Shown piece after piece: positions 43,436 to 56,000 of a DNA stretch of 64,000 nt (position 1 is the first letter of the stretch; every line of letters starts with the position of its first letter). The position numbers and the translations under genes are program-made. The stretch is from NCBI GenBank assembly GCA_037349105.1, contig JAYJMM010000036.1, positions 2,454,001 through 2,518,000 of the forward strand. The letters run 5' to 3'. This stretch comes from Limnomonas spitsbergensis. Taxonomy: Eukaryota > Chlorophyta > Chlorophyceae > Chlamydomonadales. The notes under the pieces were generated by a model. That model was given only the letters and a program-made list of their open reading frames with translations, searched no databases and was not told the origin of the DNA.

Positions 43436-45212
43436 TTTAAATTTCAAAACAGACAAGCAGCCTCGCAGACAAAAAACCAAGCAGACAAGCAGCAAAACAG
43501 CCAAGCAACCCAACAGCCAAGCAACCAAGCAGCCAAACAGCCAAACAGCCTAACATCCAAACATCCAAATAGCTAAGCAGCCAAACAACCAAACAGCCAA
43601 ACAGCCAAGCAGCCAAACAGCCAAACAGCCAAACAACCAAGCAGCCAAACAAGCAGGTTGCCAAACAGCCAAGCAGTCTAACAGCCAAGAAGCCAAACAG
43701 CCAAGCGGCCAAACAGCCAAGCAGCCAAACAGCCAAGAAACCAAACGGTTAAACAGCCAAGCAGCCAAGCAGCCAAACAACCAAACAGCCATGCAGTCAA
43801 AGAGCCAAAGAGCTAAGAAGCCAAGCCGCCAAACAGCCAAGAAACCAAGAAGCCAAGCAGCCAAGCAGCCAAAAAGCCAAGCAGCCAAGCAGCCTAACAG
43901 CCAAGCAGTCAAACAGCCCAACAGCTAAACAGCTGAGCGTCCAAGCGTCCAAGCCGCCAAGCCGCCAAGCCGCCAAACAGCCAAGCAGTCAAACAGCCAA
44001 ACAACCAAGCAGCCAAACAGCCAATCTGCCAAGCCGCCAAACAGCCAAACCGCCAAGCCACCAAACACCCAAAAAGCCAAGCAGCCATACAGCCAAACAA
44101 CCAAACAGCCAAACAGCCATACAGCCAACAGCCAAACAGCCAAATAGCCAAGCCGCCAAACAACCAAATAGCCAAGCAACCAAGCAGGCAAACAGTCAAA
44201 CAGCCATACAGCCAACAGCCAAACAGCCAAATAGCCAAACACCCAAACAGCCAAGGGGCCCAACAGCCAAATAGCCAAACAATCAAGCGGCCAAACAGCC
44301 TAACAGCCAAGCAGCCAAGCGGCCAAACAGCCAAGCAGCCAAACAGCCAAACAGCCAAACAACCAAACAGCCAAGCAGCCAAACAGTTAGCAGCCAAACA
44401 GCCTAATAGCCATGCAGTCAAACAGCCAAACAGCCAAACAGCTAAGCGTCCAAGCCGCCAAGCAGCCAAACAACCAAGCTGCCAAGCCGCCAAACAGCCA
44501 AACAGCCAAGCTGCCATATAACCAAGCAGCCAAGCCGCCTAACAGCCAAGCAGTCTAGCAGCCAAACAGCTAAGCGGCCAAGCCGCCTAGCTGCCAAACA
44601 GCAAAACAGGCAAGCTGCCAAGCCGCCAAACAGCCAAGCAGCCAAACAGCCAAGAAGCCAAGAAGCCAAGAAGCCAAGCAGCCAAGCAGCCAAGCGGCCA
44701 AGCTGCCGAATAGTCAAGCAGCCATACAGCCGAGCAGCCTAACAGCCTAACAGCCAAGCAGTCAAACAGCCAAGCAGCCAAACAGCTAAGCGTCTAAGCC
44801 GCCAAGCAGCCAAACAGCTTAGCGTCCAAGCCGCCAAGCCGCCCAACAGCCAAACAGCTAAGCGTCCAAGCCATCAAGTAGACAAACAGCGAAACAGCTA
44901 GTAACAGCCAAACAGCCAAACAGCCAAACAGCCAAGCAGCCAAGCAGCCAAACAGCCCAACAGCCATACAGCTAAGCGTCCAAGCCGTCAAGCAGCCAAG
45001 CAGCCAAACAGCCAAACTTCCAAGCAGCCTAACAGCCAAACAACCAAGCAGCCAAACAGCCTAACAGTCAAACAGCCCAACTGCCCAACAGCTAAGCGTC
45101 CAAGCCGTCAAGCAGCCAAGCAGCCAAACATCCAAACAGCTAAACGTCCAAGCTGTCAAGCAGCCAATCAGCCAAACAGCCAATCAGCCAAGCAGCCAAT
45201 CAGCCAAACAGC
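43436..45212. repeat. 8-bp satellite CAGCCAAA / CAGCCAAG (about 220 copies)
   Basis: About 1.78 kb of an octamer, with variants such as CGTCCAAG and CAACCAAA. Since 8 and 3 share no factor, all minus-strand frames read the same 8-residue GCLAAWLF-type repeat and stay open for up to 200 codons. It lies in the last intron of the ice-binding pseudogene. I do not call the open frames genes. Confidence 0.96.
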
Positions 45213-46620
45213 CATTATTTGCTGGTGTAACTTATTTTCAGCATGTGGTGGCTGGAAAGACTTATGTTAGTGATGTTGCATCTGTGTTTGCAACAGCCAT
45301 TCTTTGGTATCTGCAGCATGCAGACAGTGCGTGGCTGGAAATATTGATGTAGCCAGGGTAACCCGGTACGGAAACACGGTACGGGAATACGGTGCGGTAC
45401 GGTACAGATACGGTACGGACAAAAGGGACGGTACGGTAGGCCAATACGGTCCAAGATTTTCCCCATTTTCAAGGCTCAGAACAGCAGGATCCACACAGAG
45501 AAAGACATGCATGCAACACTCACATGACTGTTTGACCCCATGCACATCCTGACATACTGCATGGCTGCATGACAGTCCCCATGCAATTTTTGCATGGCCC
45601 CAAAATAACCACCAAGGATCTCCATGCATGCAGATTTACCAGGCTGACATGATAGGAGAAAATATTATCATTGATGCAATCCCAAACTCCTCACAGATCG
45701 CCATTACAATGTTCCAACATGCCATTCAGCATTTCAGTAATTCAGCTAGTCCATATAAACGCTACCCACCAGCATGGCACATGAAATTTTACATGCATGA
45801 ATATAGCAATAAAAACAAGAGGCCTCAGAATCACCTTGCATAGTTGCTGAGTTGCATGGCATGCATGGAAATCACTTCGTAAGGAGACACGGAGCTCCTG
45901 TGTCTTGCCTCCCTCCTGGGAGTCCTGGACTCATGGGCTCCTACTCCTCCTGGCCTCCTGCCCTCCTCCCTCTATGCAGCTTTGGATTGTGACTTGTTGC
46001 CAACTTCTGTCTTATTGCCACTAGGTTTTGGGGTAGACTTGTACTTTCACGAGCAACGAATGCCGCCTCTTTACCACTGGAAGCGAGCGAGCTTACGTAG
46101 ATTTTGATGCCCTGGATGTGTGGACTGTGGACGGTGTGGATTTGCCAGACGAGGGAGCGAGACGATCACACGACATCACCGCAATATGCCTGTATCACCC
46201 GTCCTAACGTCTTACACGCCGCAACTTGTCCTGTTATGCCCGCGAGGTGATTGGTAAATCGCGTAGTGTTGACGATAATATAATTACAAAATTTGTATCG
46301 CCCACGCTTGGCCTGGCCAGCCTTCGATGACGGCTGCAAAATCCAATGCGAATCAGCCGTGTACGCTGCATTCCTGTTCTCAGCGCTACCTCCATCGCTC
46401 TCATGCAGTCATGCAGTGCAGGAAATGGCGACCGTACTTGGCCGTGTTGCAAACGGTACGGATACGGTACGGGATTTTAGGCCAATACGGCCCGTACTGG
46501 GTAACCCTGGATGTAGCTGCTGTATTCAATGTTGTTGCTGCTGTATTTGCAACAGCAACGCAACCATCCTCCAATGGTTCGGTGGCCAAACATCAGCACC
46601 TGCTGTGCATGCCCGGAAAC
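45213..46620. other. No gene seen; TACGG clusters and TGCATG-rich stretch
   Basis: Contains TACGG clusters (45,357-45,450 and 46,445-46,500), each next to a shared AACCCTGGATGTAGC-like or GTAGCCAGGGTAACC stretch, and a CATGCATG-rich region at 45,500-45,870. It lies between pseudogene exons 2 and 3, so formally is intron. Confidence 0.5.
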
Positions 46621-47397
46621 GAAATATCAATATGCTGACCTCATCAAGGGTCTCCTCAATCTGGAAGATGAACACACTGTCCGCGTCATCTCCGTCAGAG
46701 TAGTTGCCGCCGCCTAGGGTCACGTCGCTTGGAAAAAAGAAAACTGAGAAAGAAAGAAAACGAGTGAAATCAATAAAATTATGAAGTCCGGCCGCCGGCC
46801 ACGTCGGCAAACAAAATGTCTTCTAGGAAACTCAAGAGAGAAGGCACCAGAGGCTTTCAGAGTGTTGTCACCGACGGATGTTTACGACGTTGAGGACGCC
46901 AACGTCCTTTGGCGTCGAGGTAGGCCGCTGTGACGTCGTCGGCTTTAGCGGCAGAAGCATCCTCGCCTCGGTGGTTGCCCGGCCGTTAGGGGTTGACACG
47001 GAGGAGTAGGGTGTGTCCATGCATGCCTCACCGGTGACAGCTGAGCATGGGCTCATACCTAGAAGCCCACTGACCACGCAACATTGTGGAATCATGAGAC
47101 GGAGGTAAGCCGTTGTCACGTCGGCTGTAGCAGCAGAAGCTTCCTCGGTGCTTGCATGGCCGTTGTGGTTTGGCTGTGCAGATAAGGAGACGGAGGTTTA
47201 CCTTGCAACTTCAGATCGAGGGCTGACGCCGAGGAGCCCACCAACAAATGAGGGGGGGGGCGCCCTGAAGCAAGGAAGTCAGTCTGCTCAGCTGCTCAGC
47301 CAATGGCGAAACCAGGCTAAGCAGCCAACGGTGGCAACTGAAGCTAGGTGAGTGGACACAAGTATGAGTCAAGGACTGTATTCTAGGGTGAAGTTTT

Positions 47398-47640
47398 GTG
47401 AAGTTTTTACAGTCCAACGGGGCATCACATTTGATGCATGGGACTTGTGCCCGTAAACCGGGACAGGCACTAAATACGCTAGGACAGCGAGCGAAAACCA
47501 GTGACCCCCCTGGGCAAGCAACCAACACACAACCACTGAGCAGTAGCGTGGGAATGAACCCCATAGTGCAGAAGATTAGCCCCAGCCACTCATAGAACAT
47601 GACGTGGGTGCAAAAGAGTTCGGTTGGACGCCTCCTAGGG
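47398..47640 (+). repeat. Dispersed repeat B, copy 2
   Basis: The best match to 22,366-22,600, with shared blocks in the same order from TTTTTACAGTCCA to GTGGGTGCAAA(A/C)GAGTTCG. It lies in the first intron of the ice-binding pseudogene. 47,640-48,060 shows nothing else. Confidence 0.88.
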
Positions 47641-48064
47641 AAATTAAGAAGGAAAGGAGAGGATCTAAGTGAAATATAAGTATGTGTACAACTGTGTGAT
47701 GCGTGAGCGACACTTCAATAAGATTAAGTGTTTTGAACAAAAATGTGAAATGGGTGAGGCACTATGTGTTGTGTAACTTAAGTGAGTAAAGTGTTTAAAA
47801 AGTGTGAACTGTTTTGTATAATCATTGAGATGAGTACCGGGTGTGAAACTTCTGTAAGTGCGATTTCAATGTTGCATAAGTAATCTAGAAACAAAGATGA
47901 GACCAGAGAAAGGAATTGTGATAAGGGTGCATGGTTACTAGGCTTATAAGGGTACCAAGTTCAACAAACGTGAATGGTACCGTCAGGTTTTTGAAGCCAT
48001 CATATCCAAGCATGGCAATCACGTAGGATTTTCCTAGCATGTAGAAAGCAAGGGACTCGCATCA

Positions 48065-48310
48065 CAACATCCATGGTAGCCCGCTACGGCATGACACATT
48101 ACCACGACATGGCAAAGGATTTAGCCGGATTTTACTGCCAAGGTGGTGCGATACGGCACAAGTTTGACAGCTGGATTGTACTATCATGCATGGTAGCACA
48201 ATCCGGCTGAACCGGCTATCGGGCCGTATCGTGGCACTTTGGCAGTACAGTCCGGCTGAATCAGATGGCGCCGTATAGCGCTGTATCATGCCGTATCGTG
48301 CCCTCATGCT
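48065..48310. repeat. TATCGTG / AATCCGGCTGAA dispersed repeat
   Basis: Internal near-repeats of GGCAGTACAGTCCGGCTGAA and GCCGTATCGTG. 31,010-31,110 has the related CATACCGTGTTGCCTTGGCA + GTACAATCCGGCTT. Confidence 0.7.
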
Positions 48311-48799
48311 ATCACGTCTGGCATCAACGCTGATGATGAGCATGCAACATGAGGTCTTCTCACTCCATTGCTTGGCGATCAGTTAATCAATTATTCATTT
48401 GAATATTTTACTTGATTCCTCCTTCATTTCTTGCTCACCGTGTTTGTGACTGTAGAGTAGGCACCCAATGACGGACTCAAGCATTATGAAGTTGAACGCC
48501 AAGGACCAAGGTCCACGCTTTTGATGTTACTATTATTTTCCAGCAACCCTAAAGACATTACTCAGGCTGGATGCATCCGTGATGATCATGCTTGAGTTGG
48601 CCATGAGACAGAGTGCGACGGCGCATTGCAGCTTGGTGGCTTGCATCAGAGACATTATCATCTTCATGATGAGTGGGAGTGTGGGACAACACTCAAGCAT
48701 CAGGGCAGTACCATCATCATTCATCAGATGCCAGTGAAGAAAGCACCATATATACGATACCGGTACAGGTATCTGACTAATTGAACTATGCATACCCAA

Positions 48800-50375
48800 C
48801 TGCTATGACTTTTGGAGGCATCATGCCTATTGTTAAGCGATGCATGCGCCAACTCAGTCGGATGGGAACGGAGACATGAAACACTACAGCCGAACCACGA
48901 CGGTTAATTTAATTTATGTCATCGGCCTTATGTCGCCATGTGTATGGCTGGCTATTATGCAGTGAAAGTGGTGCGAGGTATCAGTCATTCGATATCTCGC
49001 TGTTGTGTGCATACATTTCCTGCATCACGCACCGATCCCGAGTACGTGGCTCACCGGTTATCGGTTACTAGTTACCGGTAGTTGGCTGGGGGTTGCTCCG
49101 GGCGGGAACGCACGTAATAAGGTAAACATCGGCGGTTGGTGATAGTTTGTAGCATGCGATTGGGACTGGATGACGGCGATGGCCAGCATGAGGCAAGCGA
49201 GGAAGTATAAAGCATGTGTCGGATATGCAGGCTTTTCCTGGCTCTATAATCTCCAGCGCGGCGGCTGCTTCATCTCGAATTCGAGTGGAATTCTGCATGC
49301 ATTCCTTTAATGGCATGTCACGTTACTCACATCACATGATAAATCGAGCACTATCACTAAAATATCCTGGAATCGTCTGGGCACACAAAGCACCCCCCTT
49401 CCACGCACATCCCAGTGTCGTACATTCCGTTAGTCAACGCGTTTGCCAAAACTGTGCGCATATGTGCACCGGAAGGGTGGTGGAAGCCCAACTAACAACC
49501 GCCTACTACCACCCCACTACAAACAGCCCCAATCGTCACTGACACATATTCCCCCGAATGGATTGGATCTGCATATTTAGTAGATGACCGTATATAGGCG
49601 TGTACGCGAATACACAAAATACGCCTTGGCGGCCAGACATGGGATTTCGAGCAGGCTTCCAGCGATCTGCTTTGAACGAGCTGTCGAATGCCTACGTGGA
49701 TCGAAAGTACGATTCTCCTGGGACGTTCGTGGTCGAGGATGATTGGGCCTTTTCGAGAAGGACCCGAGATTGCAATAGGTCGGGCCCCCAGAGGATGGCG
49801 GGCGCCATGCCACATCCAGATGGCCACCCGCTGATAAGACTATACAGCCTGCATTTTCTTGCTTCTTGCTTACAATCATGTGTAACTCCTCTCCCTTTAC
49901 TTGAAGCTCGCCCGGCCCAACCCATACTGATTGAACGCATCAACAGTAACCTACGGTACTACCATCCTCCCGCCCGTTTGACGGACAAACCTCCTTCAAG
50001 CAAGGTGAGCCCGACTTGTGAATGATGGGTGTATTAATCCAGGGCTTGAATGAGATACATGAAATGAGCAAGTAATGCTTTGGCCTGCATGTTAGGACTT
50101 TGCCAGCAAGATTGCCTTGGAATTTGGGACACCGCCTCGGCTTTTAGTCGTATTTACCTCACTGGCAGCCGTGGGAGCGAGAGTGTAGTGGCAACCTGCC
50201 GATTGTAGCACTGCAGGCTCCTCCCTCGAGGGAGTAATGTGGTTAGTCCACGTACCACGTAAATCATGCAGCATGCGATGGACACAAAGTCTGACACCCA
50301 CCAGCACCTGTTGTTGCTGTCTTATTACGCAATTTCAATACTGCAATCCAGTCATGAATCCTCTCTCACTGGCTG
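48800..50375. other. Intergenic region upstream of ice-binding gene A, no gene supported
   Basis: An open frame at 49,600-50,025 (plus, 141 codons) reads FVVEDDWAF and ARPAQPILIERINSN. It has no start context or domain I recognise and overlaps a similar-sized frame on the other strand, so I do not call it. No promoter element is clear. Confidence 0.4.
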
Positions 50376-50417
50376 ATGACTGATATTGTGATGTTTTCCC
50401 TGACCCATCAGATTCCT

Positions 50418-51846
50418 ATGTCTCCGATGCAAACCAACACGCTGCAACGCGCCATTGCTATCTTCCTCCTGGCCACTTCTGGCATCATTTTTGCTGATGC
50501 GGCCCGAGAGTTGAGGCAGACGAATCCCGAGACGGTCGACCTTGGCACGGCTGCGGGCTTCACTGTACTTGCCTACGCCACAGTCACGAACAAGGTGAGA
50601 TTTATATTATGACTCTAGCTGGGGTGCCACGACGCCAAGATTATTCCCTGTTTACGGTGTGCCCTCTAGTCAGCTCGATTAATAAATTGCTCTGGTCATA
50701 CCGGTACTCGGATAGGGTTTGAAATCAGGTTGGTGGGGTCCCCTACATGGCAGCCTGCTGACCAGTCATGAAAGCTAGTATAAACTAATGCCTTCGCCAC
50801 TGTCACAATCTTGCACGAGGTCTTCATTCTAAGAACTCCAGTCAATACTTACAAAACAATCAAATTCCAAATTCGGTATGCAAATTTGCCACCTTCTGAA
50901 CCTGTGGGTTGACTGGATGTGACAGCTGACTGATCACTTTCATTGTCGAACCTTAGTCAATCAACACACCCTACCACTTGTGTCTCACCCTAGCTGCTGA
51001 ATCCACTTCATTAAATTATGCTGCAGGGCGAGACCAGTATCGGCGGATACCTTGGTGTCAGCCCCGGCTCTGATGTCGCTGGGGACGCAGTCACTTACTC
51101 CGCACCTGAGGACCGCAACGGCCGGGCAAGAGAAGATGATGCTGCCACCGCAAAGGCTTACGTCACAGCTGCTTACCTCGACGCTGCGGGACGCGACGAG
51201 AACGAGGTTGTCCTCTCAGCCGTCAACCTGGGTGGCTTGACTTTGGAGCGTGGCCTGTACAAGTCCACGGGTGCCCTTGCGGTGTCTTCGGGCGACCTGA
51301 CCCTCGACGGTGGCAACTCGAACGGCTCTCCCTCAGATGCGGTGTTCATCTTCCAGATTGCAGAGACCCTGCAGGTCAGTCCCCCCATGGTTCTTCAGCA
51401 GTGTAGCACTTTCCTCATATGGCACTGGATATTTATGAACCTATTTACGACAGATGAAATCGTTTTGTTAGTATTGTACCGTGTTTTTTTGTTTGATCAT
51501 CAACGAACCCTACAACACTCACCATGTACTGTCTACCCCCCTGCCTGCCATGGATTAGGGATTGTGCCATTCCCTTTTTCTGACAATTTGTTTCCTCATG
51601 CCTCCTCTCTCCAACCTTCAGGTCAGCTCAGGCCTCAAGATGATCCTCACCGGGGGTGCCCAGGCCAAAAATGTTTTCTGGCAGCTGGGCAGTGCTGCCA
51701 CTTTCGAGGTCGACTCTGTAGTGGTGGGAACGGTGATGGCGTACTCGGCCATCACTGTCAACAGAGGCTGCCATGTGGAGGGCCGCTTGTTTGCGCTAAA
51801 CGAGGCAGTTACCCTGGACAGAAGCGAGGTTGTCTTCCCCCTGTAA
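50418..51846 (+). CDS. Ice-binding protein A (DUF3494), 3 exons, secreted
   Basis: Exons 50418-50594, 51027-51374 and 51622-51846 (TAA), phase 0 joins, GT-AG borders, giving 249 residues. I chose the ATG at 50,418 (50,427 is a near alternative) because it opens a signal peptide, AIAIFLLATSGIIFADA. A possible 5'-UTR acceptor (CCATCAG) lies just before it. The mature part has the DUF3494 landmarks: VDLGTAAGFTVLAYATVTN, GGYLGVSPGSDVAGDAV, TAAYLDAAGR, GLTLERGLYKSTGAL, VFIFQIAETL, LTGGAQAKNVFWQLG and the final GRLFALNEAVTLD. Known of the family: a beta-solenoid that binds ice, limits recrystallisation and is secreted or kept at the cell surface in polar microbes. A TGTAA poly(A)-type signal sits at 51,863-51,867. 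Partner in the window: gene B, with identical length and intron positions. Confidence 0.93.
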
Positions 51847-51867
51847 GATTCTCAAGCCCCATTGTAA

Positions 51868-53075
51868 TTCATTCCCAGGAAAATTAACAGTCATAAATAC
51901 TAGGGGAGTAGGCACCATGGATAATCTATCTAATGGTTTGAAGTATGGTAGGTTTGAAACATTTTTTTGCCATGGGATTAGATGGGTCTCACATTCTTTT
52001 TCTGTCCGGTGCAGTACAGGATTATGTTTCGTTTATATACAAGAGAATAATACACAATGATGCCTGAATATAGTGATAATCAATTAACAATGAGTGATAA
52101 TCAATCAACAATTACTTATGCCCGGTATGAAGACTTTGTGAATGAAGGAGATCGAGTTTAAGGTATGTGTTTTGTACAAACTATTTTGGCAATTACTTGT
52201 TTTTCTTGTTGATGAAGTGTAAGACAGTTTGATAAATACATTTAACGCATGCAATCAAAATCATGAAAATATAATGTTCAGACAACGTAGCACTTAAAAC
52301 TGTTCAATACTACAAGCACACATCAAAGAGGGAACATGTGCATGCTGCGATATTCACACAATCCAGCACAGCATCACATCTGATGCATAGGACGTGTAAA
52401 ACCGGTACAGCCACTTCATATACTAGGACAGTAAGTACAAACCAGTGATCCCCAAGGATGATCAACTAGCACACAGTGGCGTGGGAATGATTCCATTGTG
52501 CAGAACATAAGCCACATAACATGTCGTGGATGCAGAACAGTTCGATTGAACATTGCTTGCACAATGAGGTGAGAGGGATCACTTAGCAGCGTTTTGAGAT
52601 GATTATTTCTTTTCACCCCAAACTGACAGATAAAGGAACTCATTTTCTTCCGAAAAGCAGGTGCACAATTTACTTAATTTAGCTTGCCTCTCAATCATTA
52701 TATTTGCGAACCGGTTCCGTTTCAGGGCGGCATCCTCATCTGCTAGAAATTATGGAGAGTGAAGTGAAATTGACAACGTAGGTCTGTAAACAGGGCAGGA
52801 AATCATGTAACTCGTCTTTCCATACATTCAGAAACTAAGAAAGCAACGGTACGCCCTATTGGCGGGGGCGTGGATGTTATGGAAACAGCGCAGCCTGGGG
52901 CCGTAGCCACATCTGCGCCGTTACCATGAGGCAAAAAGAAGGAAGCGACTTTCTCACGGTGGTTTACTAGGTTAACTCTTATGGGTGTGCTTTGTTGGCC
53001 CAGTGACAGGCTTTGTGGCTGAAAAATATTCGACTATGCGACTGGTTTGCAATTTTTGCACAGCTATGGTATGCA
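51868..53075. other. Intergenic region with repeats B and C, no gene seen
   Basis: 52,365-52,570 is a third, more diverged copy of dispersed repeat B (CATCACATCTGATGCATAGG, AAACCAGTGATCCCCAAGG, ATTCCATTGTGCAGAACATA). 52,840-52,930 is a copy of repeat C (CTGCGCCGTTACCAT). 51,880-52,330 is A/T-rich without a recognisable gene. Confidence 0.6.
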
Positions 53076-53079
53076 AGAG

Positions 53080-56000
53080 TTATATCGAATGGACATGCAT
53101 TTTCTGGGCGCAACTCTTAGCATGGAACGCGGAGATCCCCAGAGACATTATGGCTTCAATTGTGTGCTGATAATCGATAGTGCCCGATGTGTCGATCAAG
53201 ATTGGAATACTTTTAATGTGGTTTTGTTGGTGACCGTTCAAGATCAGTAGCTCAACACGTTTAAAGCACGCTTTTAAATGGTCCCCATGCTCGGTGTCTC
53301 TGCAATACTTAAATTCCCCAATGTTGACTACAACGTCCTCCTTTTGTCCTGTCGTTTGCATCAACAACATGTCAGGCTGCATTTTTGTATTCATTTTGAC
53401 GGCTCTAAGTGCTGGTGCCTCAGCGTGGGGATTTAGTACGAGGGGACTTTATTCATTAGCATGGCTTGTACTCTTGCCCTCTCACACTTCTCAGCCGTTC
53501 ACATGTCTTCAATGATGATGTCCCCTCCCATGCTACCTTTCGATAAGGCCCCTCAACATAATCCTTCATGTGCCATGGTGGCGCTCTATGCACATATTTT
53601 GCATTTTGGGGTGCCTGTGCATGCATGCGCCTGTGATGTATGGCCTGCACTATCATGAATTCATGGGGCATTTGTCGGTGATACTTTTGCCCCACCTGAA
53701 AGCCACCTTGATATTCCATAGACATCCATGTCGCCATCGAAGGACGGTTTTCTTCTCGGCCAGAGTGACTCCCGGATGGTTAAAAAAGTTGTTGCTGAGG
53801 CCGGGCCCCATCAGTAATCGAGTGCAACCGTTGCCACCCTTAAGAGGTCGGTCACACTGCGTTACGTTTGAGGTAGCGTTTGACAGTAGCGTTTAAGTCG
53901 CGTCTGGATTTCGCGTCTGATCTGACGCGAAACTGGTCACACTGCGTTTGGGCAAGACGTCAGGGCACGACATGGTACATTTTGTGCGAATTCCGACTCC
54001 CAGCGACTCGGGGTTGATATTTCCTTATGTTGTAACATATATATTGTTCGTTTCCAGCTTAAGATCAAGCTAAAGCTGGAATTCATGGGAAATCTCAAAC
54101 GCGAAACGTCACCCCCCCCCCTCCGCGTCTGCGTTTGGATTGGCGTTTGGACACGTTGCGTTTCGCGTTTGGGCAAGTGTGCCTGACCGGCGTTGCGTTA
54201 GCACTTTTTCCTGACGCAACCCCAAACGTAACGCAGTCTGACCGACCTCTAAAAGTATACGCTGTCGATGTTAGATCGGCCCAGCTTTTGGTGCTCGTGA
54301 ATGTGTGTCTTCAGAGCACTCTTCAGATATTATAATCCTTGCGGCTCTTCCTGAATAGAGTCATCTTCCTCACTCAGGTTTCGTGGAGAGCCAGAAAGAG
54401 ACGTACGGTCAGGTCAGGTCAGCCTTTTGAGTGATTACCCGCTGCCCGTTTGGCGACCCCGTCGGCTATCTCGTTTCCGATATCTCCGTTATGGGCCTTC
54501 ACTTTATGGAATTCGAATTTTCCTTGGGACGCCATAAGCTGGAGTTTGCCCACAATATGCTGGAGGAGGTCTCTGTGCTTGTGGTAGGTGAGAGACATGG
54601 GGGACGGATCAGATAGCTTTGCGGATTTGGTACTACTAGGAGGTGGCGCTGTCAACAGCTGTTTTTGTCTGTTATTTCACGGTTTCACCAGGGCTCCATA
54701 AATCCCTGTCAGCTCGGCTCTGTTCATGGTGTTCGTGGGACCTACTCCAGCCGAGTTAATGGTGATGTTTTAGTTGTTGATCGGCAGTGGCGCTCGGGAT
54801 GTGGAGGCCACCGCCAGTCAACTGAACTTTGTGCCTTCTTTGAGGCTGATTTCAATGCAACTTCCATTACTTCCATCAGTGTAGCAAGCTATCTCCCTCC
54901 AATTGTGCTTCGGCACGCTGTTTTCTTGGAACCACTCAAGGCTATTGTATGCGTCCATTGGGTCCGCCTTTGTTGCTTTAGGGATGTCAGTATCTCTTGG
55001 ACATCATTGGAAGGAGCGTGATCATCCTATCGTGGGTTATCATGGGCTGCCAGGGCTAGCTAGACCTGGCTATGCTCTCCTTGATCCTCTCCCACCCTTT
55101 CCCCACATAAGGGAGGAGGCCGGGTTTATCTTGTGGTTAGCAGGGGGGTGGCCCTGGCTTGCGGGTGTTTATGTACATGTGTGAGTAGTGTGAGGGTTGT
55201 GCGGAGCATTCTGATGAGATCATCATGTTTCCACCATATTTGCTGGGACTGGGATTTGCTCCACACAACGATTATGTCCATGTGGCATTTGTGCTTGGGT
55301 GGCAAGGTTGCTCCTTGCGTCCAATTCTCCTCTTTCCACAGGGGGAAAGGGGAGCTCTTGGTGCTGGATATTCTTGTACATTACTGCGGATATTTGTCCA
55401 ACCACTTCTGGTATGGGGGTTTGCCTGACGACTTCATCTCCCCGGGCAGGTACAAAACAGTAGTTGTCGGTTCCCCGGTCATATCTGCATACCACATTGC
55501 CCATCGGACTGCTTTCTCGAGGGATGGTTCGTCCCGGTTTGGGAAGGCATGTGAGTACCCTGTCCACCTGTGTCGGAAGGCATTTCTTTGTGCTTGGAAG
55601 GCCTGGACCCTCAGTTATATATTCCAATAGGTGGTGGCGTGATCTCTGACTTGGAGGGGGGTAGAGAACCGTTCCTTGAAGACGCTCAAGTGCGTGTTTA
55701 TCAACGCTCTGAACTGTGGTGGGAAGCTGAAATTGTCCTACATTTGTTTGTTTGGTATGTGTCTTTTTTCCCCCCTTGTGTCTGATGATCAGATAAATCA
55801 CTTTCATTTCAAAGGAGGTGGGGGGAAGCATCATTGTGGCATGGATGCTTTCATCCGCAGCCTGTTCGTACAATCTTTTGAGGGTGATGAGTCTGTCTTT
55901 GGGAATTGTCCCAACGCACGTACCGTTCCCCTTGTACACACATGCCATCTCTGTAGCCGTGATTTGGGTGGTACTCTCAGGATGCATGTCTCAATCTCTC

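Larger units (their letters stand above)
43038..48661 (-). pseudogene. Ice-binding protein (DUF3494) pseudogene
   Basis: Pieces lie in gene order on the minus strand. Exon 1: 48,533-48,661 encodes the signal peptide (MSLMQATKLQCAVALCLMAN) but runs into a stop before the mature part. Exon 2: a first half at about 46,880-47,090 (GLLGMSPCSAVTGEA, STPNGRATTEA, then a frameshift), another decayed first half at 47,106-47,250 (GGLLGVSPRSEVA, stop), and the end at 46,640-46,726 (SVFIFQIEETL). Exon 3: 43,038-43,305 keeps GAQAKHVF, a stop, then frameshifted AITVNTGCKIEG, LFALN and a final stop. Several frameshifts and stops show it is dead. Intron 2 holds the 8-bp satellite. Closest relatives in the window are the intact genes at 50.4 and 60.5 kb. 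Confidence 0.85.

Noticed and set aside
43909..45039. Leu/Ala/Trp-rich open frames up to 202 codons that look like membrane proteins
   Set aside because: Created by the 8-base repeat; the same peptide appears in several frames, and they lie within the intron of a pseudogene.
49600..50025. 141-codon plus-strand frame upstream of ice-binding gene A
   Set aside because: No recognisable domain, and overlapping frames on the minus strand are similar in length.
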